Shown here: positions 11,197-22,500 of the stretch, piece after piece | Position numbering within the stretch: position 1 is the stretch's first letter | Layout of the letters: every line of letters starts with the position of its first letter | Assembly: GCA_905250115.1 (NCBI GenBank) | Contig: CAJNOI010000202.1 | Span: forward strand, 62,001 to 126,000 | Reading direction: 5' to 3' | DNA length: 64,000 nucleotides | From: Adineta steineri | Taxonomy: Eukaryota; Rotifera; Eurotatoria; Adinetida; Adinetidae | Translations under genes and position numbers: made by a program | The notes under the pieces: model-generated | Databases searched by the model: none | What the model was told of the DNA's origin: nothing | Seen by the model: the letters and a program-made list of their open reading frames with translations, nothing else

Positions 11197-13023
11197 TCAG
11201 TAATTCTTTTTGTTGAAACAATCATATGGTAATGTTGCTTCATAATCACGTCGAGTAGTATCATGTTTGGCACCTATAACCATATGATCATGTGAAAATT
11301 TTATGTGTCGATATTGTACACCATAATAACGAAGAATTTTGCTGACGTTCCTTAATTTAAATCTATGATAAAATGGTCTAGTTAAATAATATTTATATCG
11401 AGATACTCTTAAATGGATGTTCCTTTTTCGATTTCTCTTTTGTTTTGATTGAACTGATCTTTTTTTTCAATTTCGTTGTTGTTGATGTTCAGGCGAATTA
11501 TTCATCTCGTTAATAACCATAATATGTGTGAGGTTCTCTTCTGGGATGTAGACTATGGTTCCTTCCTCTGATCTAGTTGAATGTGAATATTAATATCTCT
11601 AAGATTTGAATCTGAATATAACGAGAATCTCACGATGAAAAGGCTTACTGGTTCTTGCAGAAACAATGTACTTGATGTAAGTGATGATAAATTTTATTGA
11701 CAAAGTCAATAAAATCAGAGAATAACAATAACAGAAATCACAAAATGTAGAACAACCAACGGAAAATAACAAAAACATGTCTATATATATGAGATGAAAT
11801 ACAGAAAAATAATAATAGAGAAAAATAGAACTGCGCAATAACAATGAAAATGACGCAACAATAGAAAAAGAGAATCTCATGATCATCAATATAACAATAT
11901 ATACACATGTCCATATATATGTACTAGGAAAGAAAAAAAAAGATATATATGTATGTTTATATATATATAAGCGGTCACTCGAACCATACATAGGATAGAA
12001 GAGAGAGAAACAACATATATATATATATAACATATACATAGCGTCATAGTCACGTCTATGGACGCTAACAATATGGTTGTCAATACTCCTCACCTCATTA
12101 GCATAATTAGTATCTATTATAACATCATTATTATGATCCATTATATTATCAATTGTTGGTACTTTCACTTATAATTCAACGTCGTCTATATCTTGAATAA
12201 TATTTTGTGTTTTAAAATCATTTTTATCTGGTCCAAGCAACTGGTTCAAATAAATTTCTTCATCCGATGAGATCGATTCAATGTCAGAATCGATGCATCT
12301 AAGTATATTCGACAACTTCTATACAATAATACTTTTGATTTTTTTTGATGATGTTGCTGTAGGTAAAGATAGAAATGTATTTGAATTAAATATAATAAAT
12401 ATTTCATTATTCATCCTATTCTTGATTTTTTTAAATGTCCATTTTTCAGTAATTGGTCTTATTAAAAATGTAACAGCCATAACATCATGTGTAGCGTAAC
12501 GTATCATTTTCTTTCGATCTTCATGTGATAATAATGAATAACTTGATGTTAGACTTAATGACCAATGACTTAATTGATATGTTTTATTAATAAATAAATT
12601 GAAACCATATAAAAATGTCTTTTGAAGAGACCAGAGTTCATTGATTTTGTATGGTGATGGTGGATAACATAATCATGATGGTACTTGATAAGGATGTTGT
12701 TGTATAATTTCATTATTATTATTCATATCATTGAGATATGACAGATTCTCCCTCCTACACTGGGAAGAGACCCAGTTATACTAGCTAGAGAAATGTGGTT
12801 GAATATTTGTTAATTTCAATCGATAAAGAAGAGAAATCAATTTTTCCCTCACAACATTAGTCATACAATGATATGTCATAAAATTTCTCTTAATACATAC
12901 TGGTGATAATTGATAAAATTCTTCCTCTTTTGGTGTAAACGATGTTACTAAAACATTCTTCGAAATTGTTTGTTCATTCGTAGCGAGTTCTTTAGCAAAA
13001 GCACTCGATGTGTTTAAGCTCAT
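11197..13023 (-). pseudogene. 3'-5' exonuclease-like (RNase D/DEDDy-type) pseudogene
   Basis: From ATG 13023 a single frame can be followed almost continuously to a stop at 11197. It is interrupted by TAG 12783-12781, TGA 12675-12673, TAG 12321-12319, TAA 12171-12169 and TGA 11469-11467, plus one probable intron of about 520 nt (about 12090-11570, donor GTGAGG). The best-kept part (about 12640-12440) reads ELWSLQKTFLYGFNLF, then LSHWSLSLTSS, then RYATHDVMAVTFLIRPI. The YATHD piece fits the YxxxD third motif of DEDDy exonucleases, and the spacing resembles RNase D-like domains. The N-terminal half of that domain is not recognisable. A basic C-terminal region (RPFYHRFKLRNVSKIL, HMVIGAKHD) is unassigned. 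It could have belonged to a host exonuclease or to an element-borne one. Confidence 0.55.
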
Positions 13024-13432
13024 GATTGGTCTGGAATAAAAAGAAGATCTAAAAATGAGTTTTCACAGTTGATGATGCTATCTTAATACAATTCATGGTT
13101 AACAGAATAAAAATGAATCGGAGCGGGAACATTTAAAAAATCTCTTATTATAGAATATCTTGATGGAATTCGATAAAAGTTAAAAGAAATGTACAAAAAG
13201 ATTTCATCGATATATTTTCCTGTGTGTAAATTTGATCAATTCATAATCACTACTATTAACTTTATAGTATAATCTCTCTCATAGTCACATTCAAAATGAT
13301 AAATAAATTTCTGATCATTCTACTTTCAACTAACAATTTAGTCAGCAACATTTACATTAGTACTTTTGATAAAAATGCTTTTTTCTCAACACACTTGTTA
13401 ACTAATGAGGAAAATTATAGAAATAAACCATC

Positions 13433-13515
13433 TTGAGGGCGGGTGTGGATGTGGGTGTGGGTGTATCTTATTTAACTCACCCACGCCCATACCCACACCA
13501 ACACCTACACCCCGC
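13433..13515. repeat. Foldback telomere-like repeat, copy A
   Basis: It starts TTGAGGG, continues as degenerate TGTGGG units, has an AT-rich loop around ATCTTATTTAAC, and returns as CCCACA-type units ending CACCCCGC. It therefore folds back on itself. (TGTGGG)n is, to my knowledge, the bdelloid telomeric repeat. Copy B (15512-15602), read on the other strand, has the same order of ends and a matching loop (TATTCTCTTATTAC), so the two are homologous copies in opposite orientation. Confidence 0.75.
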
Positions 13516-14101
13516 TATAATAAATGCATCAGTTTCTAGTATATTTGACTGAATATATCAATCTTTCAAGTAAATATAATATTCTGAGTGCCACTTCTTT
13601 GAGTACTTGGAACTACTTGGTTTGTATGTATACCGCAAACGAGTTCTTTGAGAGACACGGCCAACTGATTTCGAAATCTTTTTGATAAACAATAGCAATA
13701 AAATGAACTCTAAAAGAAAGAAGAATATATATTTGTCTTCAAAATGAGGAAAAGACAATTTACTGCAAATGGGCCATAAGAATAAGTGGCAATTAATGAA
13801 GAAATTGGCTGTTCCACTGCTCATCTATAAGAATCTTTAGCTACATTTGCTGTAGCCACTGAATAAATTATCGAAGCTGCATTTGGGCCATTAAAAACTA
13901 ATACAGCAACTATCTGAAATAATGCCATATTAATTGTTTGTTTTGTAAGAGAAGAAAGTGTTCTCGTTACACTGATAGTTTTCATATGTCGGACAGTAAG
14001 AAACCCAACAATAGAGACCACGACGATGAGTATAATAGTGACAACACAAAGAGCGACAAGATAGCTGCGATACTGAGCAAATATTGTATTTGTTCCGATG
14101 C

Positions 14102-14668
14102 CAAGGGGGGGAAAGCGAGACTTTATCTACTTCCGTACTTCCTTTGTACTCCTATTGTACTCCCTTTGTACTCCCATTGTACTCCCATCGTACTCCCATT
14201 TTACTCCCTTGTACTCCCATCGTACTTCCTTGTACTCCTACTGTACTCCCATCGTACTCCCTTGTACTCCTATTGTACTCCCAGCGTACTCCCTTGTACT
14301 CCTACCGTACTCCCTTGTACTCCCATCGTACTTCATTATACTCGCATTGTACTTCCATCGTATCCTTTTGACAAGATATGCAAGGGAGTACAATGGGAGT
14401 ACGATGGAAGTACAAAGAGAGTATAATATGGAATTACAATGGATCATTGTACTTCCTTGTACTCCCATCGTACTCCTATTGTACTCCCATTGTACTTCCA
14501 TCATACTCCCATTGTAATCCCCTGTACTCCCATCGTACTTCCTTGTACTCCCATTATACTTCCATTGTACTCCCTCGTACTCCCATCGTACTCCCATTGT
14601 ACTCCCATGTACTCCCATCGTACTTCAAAAAGTTTTGAAGTAGATGAAGTCTCGCTTTTTCCCCCTTG
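14102..14668. mobile_element. 567-bp hAT-like element built around a minisatellite
   Basis: The ends are about 32-bp imperfect inverted repeats: CAAGGGGGGGAAAGCGAGAC on the left and, read on the minus strand, CAAGGGGGAAAAAGCGAGAC on the right, both continuing as TT(T/C)ATCTACTTC. The flanking 8-mer TCCGATGC is present at 14094-14101 and 14669-14676. This identifies a target-site duplication of hAT length. The whole interior is tandem repeat with no transposase, so it is non-autonomous. It sits inside the coding region of the 7TM receptor pseudogene. Confidence 0.85.
14145..14630. repeat. TACTCCCAT-type minisatellite
   Basis: About 45 short units of the form TACTCCCATTG, TACTCCCATCG or TACTCCCTTG (10-11 bp, varying at the last three or four bases) fill the hAT-like element. 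A middle block (about 14380-14450) is in the opposite orientation (GGGAGTACAATGG-type), so the array also forms an internal hairpin. Several long open frames of YSHRTP/LPLYS type in this stretch are only translations of the repeat. Confidence 0.9.
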
Positions 14669-15196
14669 TCCGATGCACATGGGGGCACCACCTACGATAA
14701 CAAGATCTTAAAAGATGAAGTAGGGTATCTCATGGATAAACCAAAAACAAAGAGTACCAACTATTAAATATCGTGCTATCTGAATAGTGCTCTTCTGTCG
14801 TAGAACAACTGATGGAGAAGAACACATGAATGCACCAATAGCTTGTAAGCAAATCAAAGTATATGTACTTTGACTATTAATATCGAGAAAACCCACGCGA
14901 GTTTTACACCAAATTCTATTCATCAGAGTAAAATCTATTTGAAAGCCAGTAGCAAGAATTCGAGTAGCTAAACCAGCAAGAAGAGCGTAGAGATCAATAA
15001 AAGCTCGAACGAACATGTCAAGTGAACATGCATTATTTTTGTAATTTCCCACTTTAATGAAGGCGATTATATTAAGAATATTTCCTAATACACCACCGAT
15101 CAATAGAATAAACCCTAAAATAAAACTTAGATATCGAAAAGCAGTTTGAAGTTGTAGGATTGCTAATGTAATGCTTGTATTATTGTTGGATGACAT

Positions 15197-15511
15197 CGTG
15201 ATATTTCTTGTGAATACTTTTATCTAATGAATAAAGATGTTAGTTTAAGAATATTTTCTTTTTATTATAGTAAGTAGGAAAGAAAACTAATGACGTAGGA
15301 AGAAAACTAGCTTTTTCTTTTCGTTAGAAGTCCGCTGGAATAATTTAATGAGAAACAAAAAATGTGCTACAGTCGTTTTTCTATGAAAGATCACAAAGAA
15401 GAGAAGCATATTTTTGAATAATTAAACTAGAAATGACTGTGTAGAGCAAGACAAACTGGCCGAGTTTGCTCACAAGAAGTATTGTATCAAACAACTCAAT
15501 AATATATTAAA
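15197..15511. other. Non-coding stretch upstream of the receptor pseudogene
   Basis: AT-rich sequence with no open frame of note. It would have held the promoter of the 7TM receptor pseudogene. No motif is confidently recognised. Confidence 0.4.
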
Positions 15512-15602
15512 TTGAGGGTGTGGGTGTTGGCGGGTGAGTGTGGAGGTGTGGGTGTGGTAATAAGAGAATACCCACACCGATACCCACACCCACACCCCTC
15601 AA
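15512..15602. repeat. Foldback telomere-like repeat, copy B
   Basis: It begins TTGAGGGTGTGGGTGT and ends CCCACACCCCTCAA. The arms are built from TGTGGG/CCCACA units and separated by an AT-rich loop, giving a near-perfect hairpin. It is the reverse-oriented homologue of copy A (13433-13515). Its right edge coincides with the point where the inverted duplication (15603-16376) starts. Confidence 0.8.
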
Positions 15603-16376
15603 GATTGATTTGTGAACTAATTTATGCATAAAAAGTAATCTAGATATATCATGATTTCTTCTGGATTTCAAAAGTTATTTGTTGATTTATAATAACATGT
15701 TTAGACGTAGTAGTATGCGAATATTTATACAATTATTTAATGCAAATTTGATGAAACAATGTGGATATTCTAAAATACATTTGAAAACGTATTGGTATTA
15801 GAGATATGATTTATTTGGAGTATTTACAACATGTATATTTGATGAAGTGTGTATCTATTTGTGGGAATATAAGTATTAAAATATTTCCGTTATAGGCATA
15901 GACAAAATTGCAATCTAATGATTTAAAATTAGTATGGATGGGGTTTATAGCTTTGATGATCCGTTTATTGTTTTTAAAGATTAAAAAATAGTAAATACGT
16001 ATGTAATACGCGAAACCAATAAAAGCTGCTTTAAGTTATACGTGATTTATCTCTCGTATCTTTTGTATTTGAAGTAATATTTATTCAAAACTAAATAATC
16101 TTTCATTTGATTGAACATTATCGTAACTATTGGAAAGTATTCACTTAGTGAATTGAAGCGTTGTTAGATTTAAAATAAAGAAAACATTTTAGCAAATCTA
16201 GGTCTACCTTATTCGCATTAGATATACAACCATGATTATTTATTCTGTTGTTCATAAAATTGGTTTGAATCAATATGAAATATTAGCAGAAGCGTATCGA
16301 GAAGGGTCAGTAGAACGTTATACCCTCTACTTTCGATACCTCGATATACCCCTGGATAACAACAAATAAAGTAATT
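15603..16376. repeat. Inverted duplication, copy 1
   Basis: Read on the minus strand, this block matches 30840-31564 along its whole length, at roughly 90 percent or better by eye with small indels. Easily recognised anchors are TCACTTAGTGAATTGAAGCG (about 16140; reverse complement near 31065) and CCTGGATAACAACAAATAAA (16351-16370; reverse complement near 30855). No intact open frame lies inside. Its left border is the telomere-like copy B. Confidence 0.85.
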
Positions 16377-17859
16377 GTATCTTTTCTTTTAACATAAACT
16401 TGCATGATGATACTACATTTTATTACGCATGTATAGTGATCAATTCGTCTAACAATGTTCTTATTCATCATAGATACGAAAAAGACGACAAAATAATGAA
16501 AAGGTTAAAAAATCATTTTTGCTTATGAGAATATCGTAGCCAAAAAATATTTCGTCGGACTTGAGACCATTCATTAGTGAATATTTCAGTCTAGCCTAAC
16601 AAGTAAGAGAACAGCATCGACTATCATATATGAATTGTATTTTTTCTGAGTGTTTATAGTATTTTGTATATAATTAGCAGACATGTTCATTAAAAATTTT
16701 ATCACATTAAGAATAGATTTATTCTCAGTACATTTTACACTTATGGATCTTTCATCATCTTTTTTTTCCTATATCTAGCAGATAATTTTATTCACAATAT
16801 TCAGAAGCTAATTTTTCAAGAAACACTGTTTTTTATCGATTAATAATTCTAAATACTGATCTTTGCGTATTCTGACCGCAATGACCTGCTAGATTCCATG
16901 AATAGATTAGTCTGGCATGTCGAAGTTATACTACGCATTTAATTTTGTTCCAAACAAAAATAATTCATCAAAATTTCCTTTTTAATTTTTTCACATGATT
17001 TGTTCATAGAAAAATATATTTTTATTTTTTTAGATAAAAGACAAAATATACATTTGATTTATATTTGGGTCATGGACATTTATTAGAATAGAATTGAAAG
17101 AAAAAAATCATCTGCAAATTATTCACACATAACTCCTATCAAATTCGTAAGAATATGATATATTTATCTGTCGAGAAGATAATATTTACTTTAAGAAATT
17201 AATAAATTTCTTTTATTTTTCAGATAAATAAATAAAATAGAAATAACAATGTTTTAAAAATGCATCTATAACGAAATGAAGTTATGCAGAAATATTAAAT
17301 TAATCCGCGCAAAATAATTTTTTTTGTTTCAGATATGTTGGAACGGAAAAATTCAACCCGATTTCTGGTGTTGGATTAGATAATAGTTTAATAATAAATT
17401 CATAATGGGAAGAAAGACATGCAAGAATGTGAAACTATCGAAGAATTTTTCTTTTAACGTAAAGTAAGTAACTCTATTGTATTTTTTTCTTCGGTATACT
17501 TTCATATTCTAGATATTGAAAATGATCATATACAAAGTATTTCATTTCATATGATTCATATTAAATTTAATTTGATGAAAAGTTTGTGTCCTTAACCTTT
17601 GTGATTCAAACAAAAAGTAAGAAATTCATTTTATTACATAATAAGAGACATTCATTCATTTATGTAATTAAGAGATCAGAATAGATTTACGTATAGTATC
17701 ATCTTTTTTCTTATTTATTTACGATTTACTTCAATATTTCTTATTTTCATGGTTTGATTCGATATCTCATCTCATATTATGCAGCAAACCTATTCAGATA
17801 TATATATATATATCTATAAACTGCTGTAAGACGTATACAGTTCTCATAATGAATAAATA
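16377..17859. other. AT-rich non-coding stretch
   Basis: I see no gene, RNA gene or clear repeat here. Composition is AT-rich with scattered poly-T tracts. Confidence 0.5.
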
Positions 17860-18034
17860 AATGTCCATTCAGATCCAATCCTATTGGGTTCAAAGGAACT
17901 TTCATTTTAATTCCATTCTGTTCGGTTATAAAAACTTCCATTTTAATTCCGTTCTGTTCGGTCAAAAAAACTTCCATTTTAATTTCATTCTATTCGCTTC
18001 AAAAAAATTTACATTCTGATTCGATTCGATTCGA
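17860..18034. repeat. 36-bp tandem repeat, about five units
   Basis: Units of the form AACTTCCATTTTAATTCC followed by TTCTGTTCGGT and an A-rich tail occur at about 17897, 17932 and 17968, with more diverged units on each side. The minus-strand open frame here (repeating EQNGIKMEVF) is a by-product of the array, not a gene I can support. Confidence 0.75.
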
Positions 18035-19564
18035 CTGTTATGAGTTAATATTCTTTTCCGACAGACTTCTATCCATCTATTTCTACGTAGAGATTCATTT
18101 TGTAATATTTTACCTATCTTCACAAACTGTCTTTATTAAATTGTAATTGAGCATGTTTTAACTTTTCAGATGATATTATTTTTTTCTATTTAAATTATTT
18201 GATAAATGAAGTCACACTGCCATCTTCATTCAATTAAACTCAGTTTTTGGAAACCTCTACTTGATTTAATTCGTAGTCAATTCTATTCGACGACAGTATC
18301 ATTCAGTTCGTTATCAGTTTAATTCGACCTATAGGTCGAACTTAATGTACTTTATAACATTATGAAACGTATTTAGATATCACATTTTAGAAGGTAAGGC
18401 TAGAAATAGTTATATATTAACATTATCTGAATATCTTTTAATTATAAATTTTATAATATATACTACTTAGAAAGAAAAACTACTTAGACAAGTGCATTTA
18501 GAACATCAAAAAAAAATACGAAGAATAGAGTAACAAGAGGAACGACAAAAAAAGGAAAAATGTTGACCTTGTGCTATAAATAATATTTTAGAATGACTGT
18601 TTTATCGATGACCTTATATAAGTACTTTCTTATCTCCTTGGTTATTCTTTGAAATTAAGTATTAGTAGAACGGGTAGGAAGAAACAAAAGTATAGTTATT
18701 GTCTAATGTTTGTTTTCGATGTGACAATTATGATTCATATATATTATAAGTTTTCGAGTATTACTGAAGCCGATAGACGATTTTATTTACGATAAAAATT
18801 ATTACTCATACCCTACAAAAAATATTATTTTTACCTAGAAGTGAAAGAAAAAGTATTGTTTTATTATGTTAGAAAGCTTTAAAATATTTATGACAATTTT
18901 ATATGAGCGAACCTTCTGTATATAAAAATAGGTCTGTAAAATTAGCTTTTATTGTGTACTTATTCAAATAAATATAGAAACGTACTTATATTTCTTGACA
19001 TGTTAGTTTTTTTTTATTGGATGTTACACTCTCGCAAACATAAGAGTAGACTTTGTTGGTTTTATATATTTTTAACATGTTCTATGAAAAATTTTGTGAT
19101 TATTGACAAAAAATTATTATTTGAATTAACAAAAATCATAAAAAAAAAGAAATCATGTTGTATAACATTATTAATAATCATATAAATACTTTTTCTTTAT
19201 TTCAAAATATTTTCTCGATCGTAGATAAGCAAAAAAAACAGTGACTCGCTATGATGACATTCTTTTCTATTTCAAACTCTTTTCTTTCTCTCTATTTGCT
19301 TACTGTCTCTCATTTCTTTGGTGTGTGTATGTGAATATATGTACACGTTTATGTTTTTAAGTATATATCATTTTTGTCTACATATTATTTTTTTATTCTG
19401 TCTAAAAAAAATATATGATTGTGTGTTTTTTTTTGTCGCTCGAAAGCAAAGGTTTATTTATACAATATTTTAAACAGCTCGTAAGAGCAATTAGTCTGAG
19501 GTAAAAAATCAAGTATATATTCTTTTTTTCAGATAATACAGTAATGAAAATAATATAAACTAAA
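18035..19564. other. Spacer and presumed 5' region of the HR96-like gene
   Basis: AT-rich sequence without convincing coding potential. A TTTTTTTCAG acceptor-like site at about 19522-19531, shortly upstream of the ATG at 19565, suggests a 5'-untranslated intron or a spliced-leader acceptor for the nuclear receptor gene. Confidence 0.45.
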
Positions 19565-22500
19565 ATGAACAGTAACAACGATATAATAGCAAATGATGAT
19601 CAATCAATAAGTATTGATCATGATATCTATGACGGTGATTATAATCAACGTTCTCAAAATGATATCACACATTCAAGTGGTAGCAGTATAAGTAGTAATA
19701 GTACAACAACAGTAAATAATGGTACAAGACGTTTAAAAGATGTACCACCATGCTTTGTATGTGGAGCGGAAGCTCATGGTTATAATTTTGATCAAAGTAA
19801 TAAGCTTAATATTCTAAGTAGATTTTATTTTGATTATTTTTGATTTAGTTACATGTGAATCTTGTAAAGCATTCTTTCGTCGTAATGCATTGAAATCAAT
19901 GGTAAATATATTAAAAGCAATACTGTCTCTTACATGTATATATATTCATAATTTAGGAAAGATTTCGTTGCCGTAGTAATGATACATGTGTTATTACAGC
20001 AGTCACACGTAAACGATGTAAACGTTGTCGATTAATTAAATGCTTTGAAGTTGGTAAGTATTTATTAATAATGAAAAAAAAGAGAACACGTCTTATTCTA
20101 TTTTATTTAATTAGGTATGCGTAAAGATTGGATTTTATCAGATGAGGAAAAAACTATAAAACGTGAAAAAATTGTAATCAATCGTCTACGAAAACAACAA
20201 GCACAAATAGTTTTACAACAGCAAACTAACGATTTAATTCATTCAAATTTAAAAACAAGAACTAAAACAACTACTGTAAGTTTCAAATTTTTCTTCTCCT
20301 ATATTGATTAATTTGCAAAGAGTTTAATGATGAGCTAAGTGCGAGTGAAATATTTATAGAATAGAAAGTATACCCTTTTTTCTAATGTTTCAAGGAGAAA
20401 TACTAAATATTTTAACTATGGAATCTGATAAAAGGCATTTAGTTTAATCATAGACATCGTAACCATATTTATCGAGACCTCACGTGACACTCCGTGCACT
20501 CCGTACACGTCGTCAGTCAAAACACAACAATACATACAGTATATAACAGAACGAAAGGAAGATTCAGTATATTCGAGCGTTTAAATATAATGGCTCTTTC
20601 TTTCGTTCTGTTATATATTGTGTGTATAAACTATCTTCTTAATGTACGTATTGTTATTTTTTGACTGACTATATGCACAGAGTGTTACGAGACGTCTCGA
20701 TAAATATGATTACGGTGTCTATGATTCTACTTTTCTTAATCAAATGTATCTACCGATTAAAACAAAATGATTCATTTAGTTTATGTAAAAATTACGAGAA
20801 ATAATATAATCATTTAGATTTTGTTTAAGATATTTTCTACATTGGATATGATATCGAACTATTTAGAACTATCAAAGACAGACGACAGGTATTATAAAGT
20901 TTGTCAATAATCTGATCCCCTTTCGTAGAGACAACACTTATGTTCGTCGAAGCTTGAAAATGTAGTTTAGTTTTCATACAATATATCAGCTTTATTGAAT
21001 AATTATGATGTACTAAAGGTTTTTATAGTCTGTTGTTTATCTTTCAAACGAATTCTATCGAAGAATTATATATATCTATTCAAATTTCTTTTCTTTAGAC
21101 GTCTTTATCTCAGGTTCAACAATCTCCTATTCTTACATATGCATTAATGTATATGTATCAACCATGTGATCAAAAAATGTATGGTCGTCAGCAATTTCTA
21201 CTCGGACAGTTATCAGATGGTTATCAACTAATCTGTCAACAATACCCTCAACCACATAAATTTCTTTATCGTAATACAATTATATCTCAAACTGAAACAT
21301 TCGATTATAAATTATCATTAATTCAAGATTTAACACGAGAATTAACACAAACGACAACATTACGTTTATTAAATTTTTTTAATTTAATACCTGAATTTCA
21401 ATCATTAACACAACAGCAAAAAACATCGATTCTAATTCAAAATATGTTATCAATTTTTATGTTTCATGGTGCATTAACATATGATCCTAATAATGATACC
21501 TTTGTTGATCGTACAACAAGTAAAAACTAAAAAATTTACTTAATAAATAATAAATAATAATAAACGAATAATTTTTTCAGGTGATGAACCATATGATGCA
21601 AAATATTTACTTTATGTTTATGGAGCAAGAGTCTATAACGATTTTACAGCATTAGCTCGACAATTACTAGATGTTACATATCAATTAGCAAACGATAAAC
21701 GAGCAGATGAACATGGACATACTTTATTTCTATTACTTATGGTAATTCTTTTATTTTCTGATGATATTCAAATGAATTTAAGTGAAAATAATCAAACTAA
21801 CTTGAGTAAAATTCAAGGAAATTATATTGATATAACATGCCGATATTTACATGATAATATCGGCTATACAACTGGACAACGAATGTTTCGAAAACTTATT
21901 CCCTTACTTAGCGGTAATTATAAATATTAAAAAAAGGATTTTTCTGCTAAAAATTTGTAGAGTAACTAAACAAATAGTGTGTAGAATGACGATTTTTTTT
22001 GCTAAATATATTTTAAATAATAGATTTAGGACAGTCGCTTGCAGAGGCGTTTTGTCATGACTTTTGGTGTTAATGTTTGTATTTGAGTGAATAAAGTTGA
22101 GCAAATGTCCGTTTTCTATTTTTGTAAGATTAAATTTATTTTTGAAAACATGTACGGTACTAACAGAGAAGAAAGATGATACATCGATATATATGTTTAT
22201 TATTATTATCACTTCCATATAACCCATAGTTATCCGTTCTTGTTCCAGAGTTTACTTATCTAAGTTTTTCATAACCTACAGAAATATCTATATATTAATT
22301 TTTTAATTAAAAAAACTAGATCTTCAAAAACTATGTTCAACATTAGCTAATGTTAATTTATGTGAAATGGCAGAAGATAGTAATAAATCATCATCATCTG
22401 GTACAATAACAACAACTAATAGTAATAGTAATAGTAATTATAATCAAGGACCAGTTCAATCATCGTTAATATCTTCTTCAACTGAATTTAGTTCAACAAT

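Larger units (their letters stand above)
13566..15196 (-). pseudogene. Rhodopsin-type 7TM receptor pseudogene, split by a hAT-like element
   Basis: From ATG 15196, TM1 (FILGFILLIGGVLGNILNII), TM2-3 and the WC cysteine before TM3 are readable, ending in EIPYFIF at a TAA (14710-14708). The same frame continues past that stop (DLVIVGGAPMCIG) into the element at 14668. On the other side of the element (after one copy of the duplicated 8-mer) it resumes in phase with TNTIFAQYRSYLVAL, TM5, ICL3 and a TM6 ending FNGPNAASIIY. A TGA (13823-13821) follows, then a probable small intron and the TM7 end FYCYCLSKRFRNQL, finishing at 13566. Removing the element and one target copy restores phase exactly. 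Two nonsense codons plus the insertion make it non-functional. Bdelloids carry very many such peptide-type receptors; the ligand is unknown. Confidence 0.8.

Noticed and set aside
11599-12168. A 189-codon minus-strand frame starting MKVPTIDNIMD
   Set aside because: Only its first 30 or so codons continue the exonuclease-like pseudogene; the rest translates AT-rich intron-like sequence into hydrophobic low-complexity peptide.
14084-14711. Several overlapping long open frames on both strands with YSHRTP/LPLYS repeats
   Set aside because: They are translations of the TACTCCCAT minisatellite inside the hAT-like element; every frame of this repeat stays open.
17777-17977. Minus-strand frame with EQNGIKMEVF repeats
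   Set aside because: A by-product of the 36-bp tandem repeat, with no gene context.
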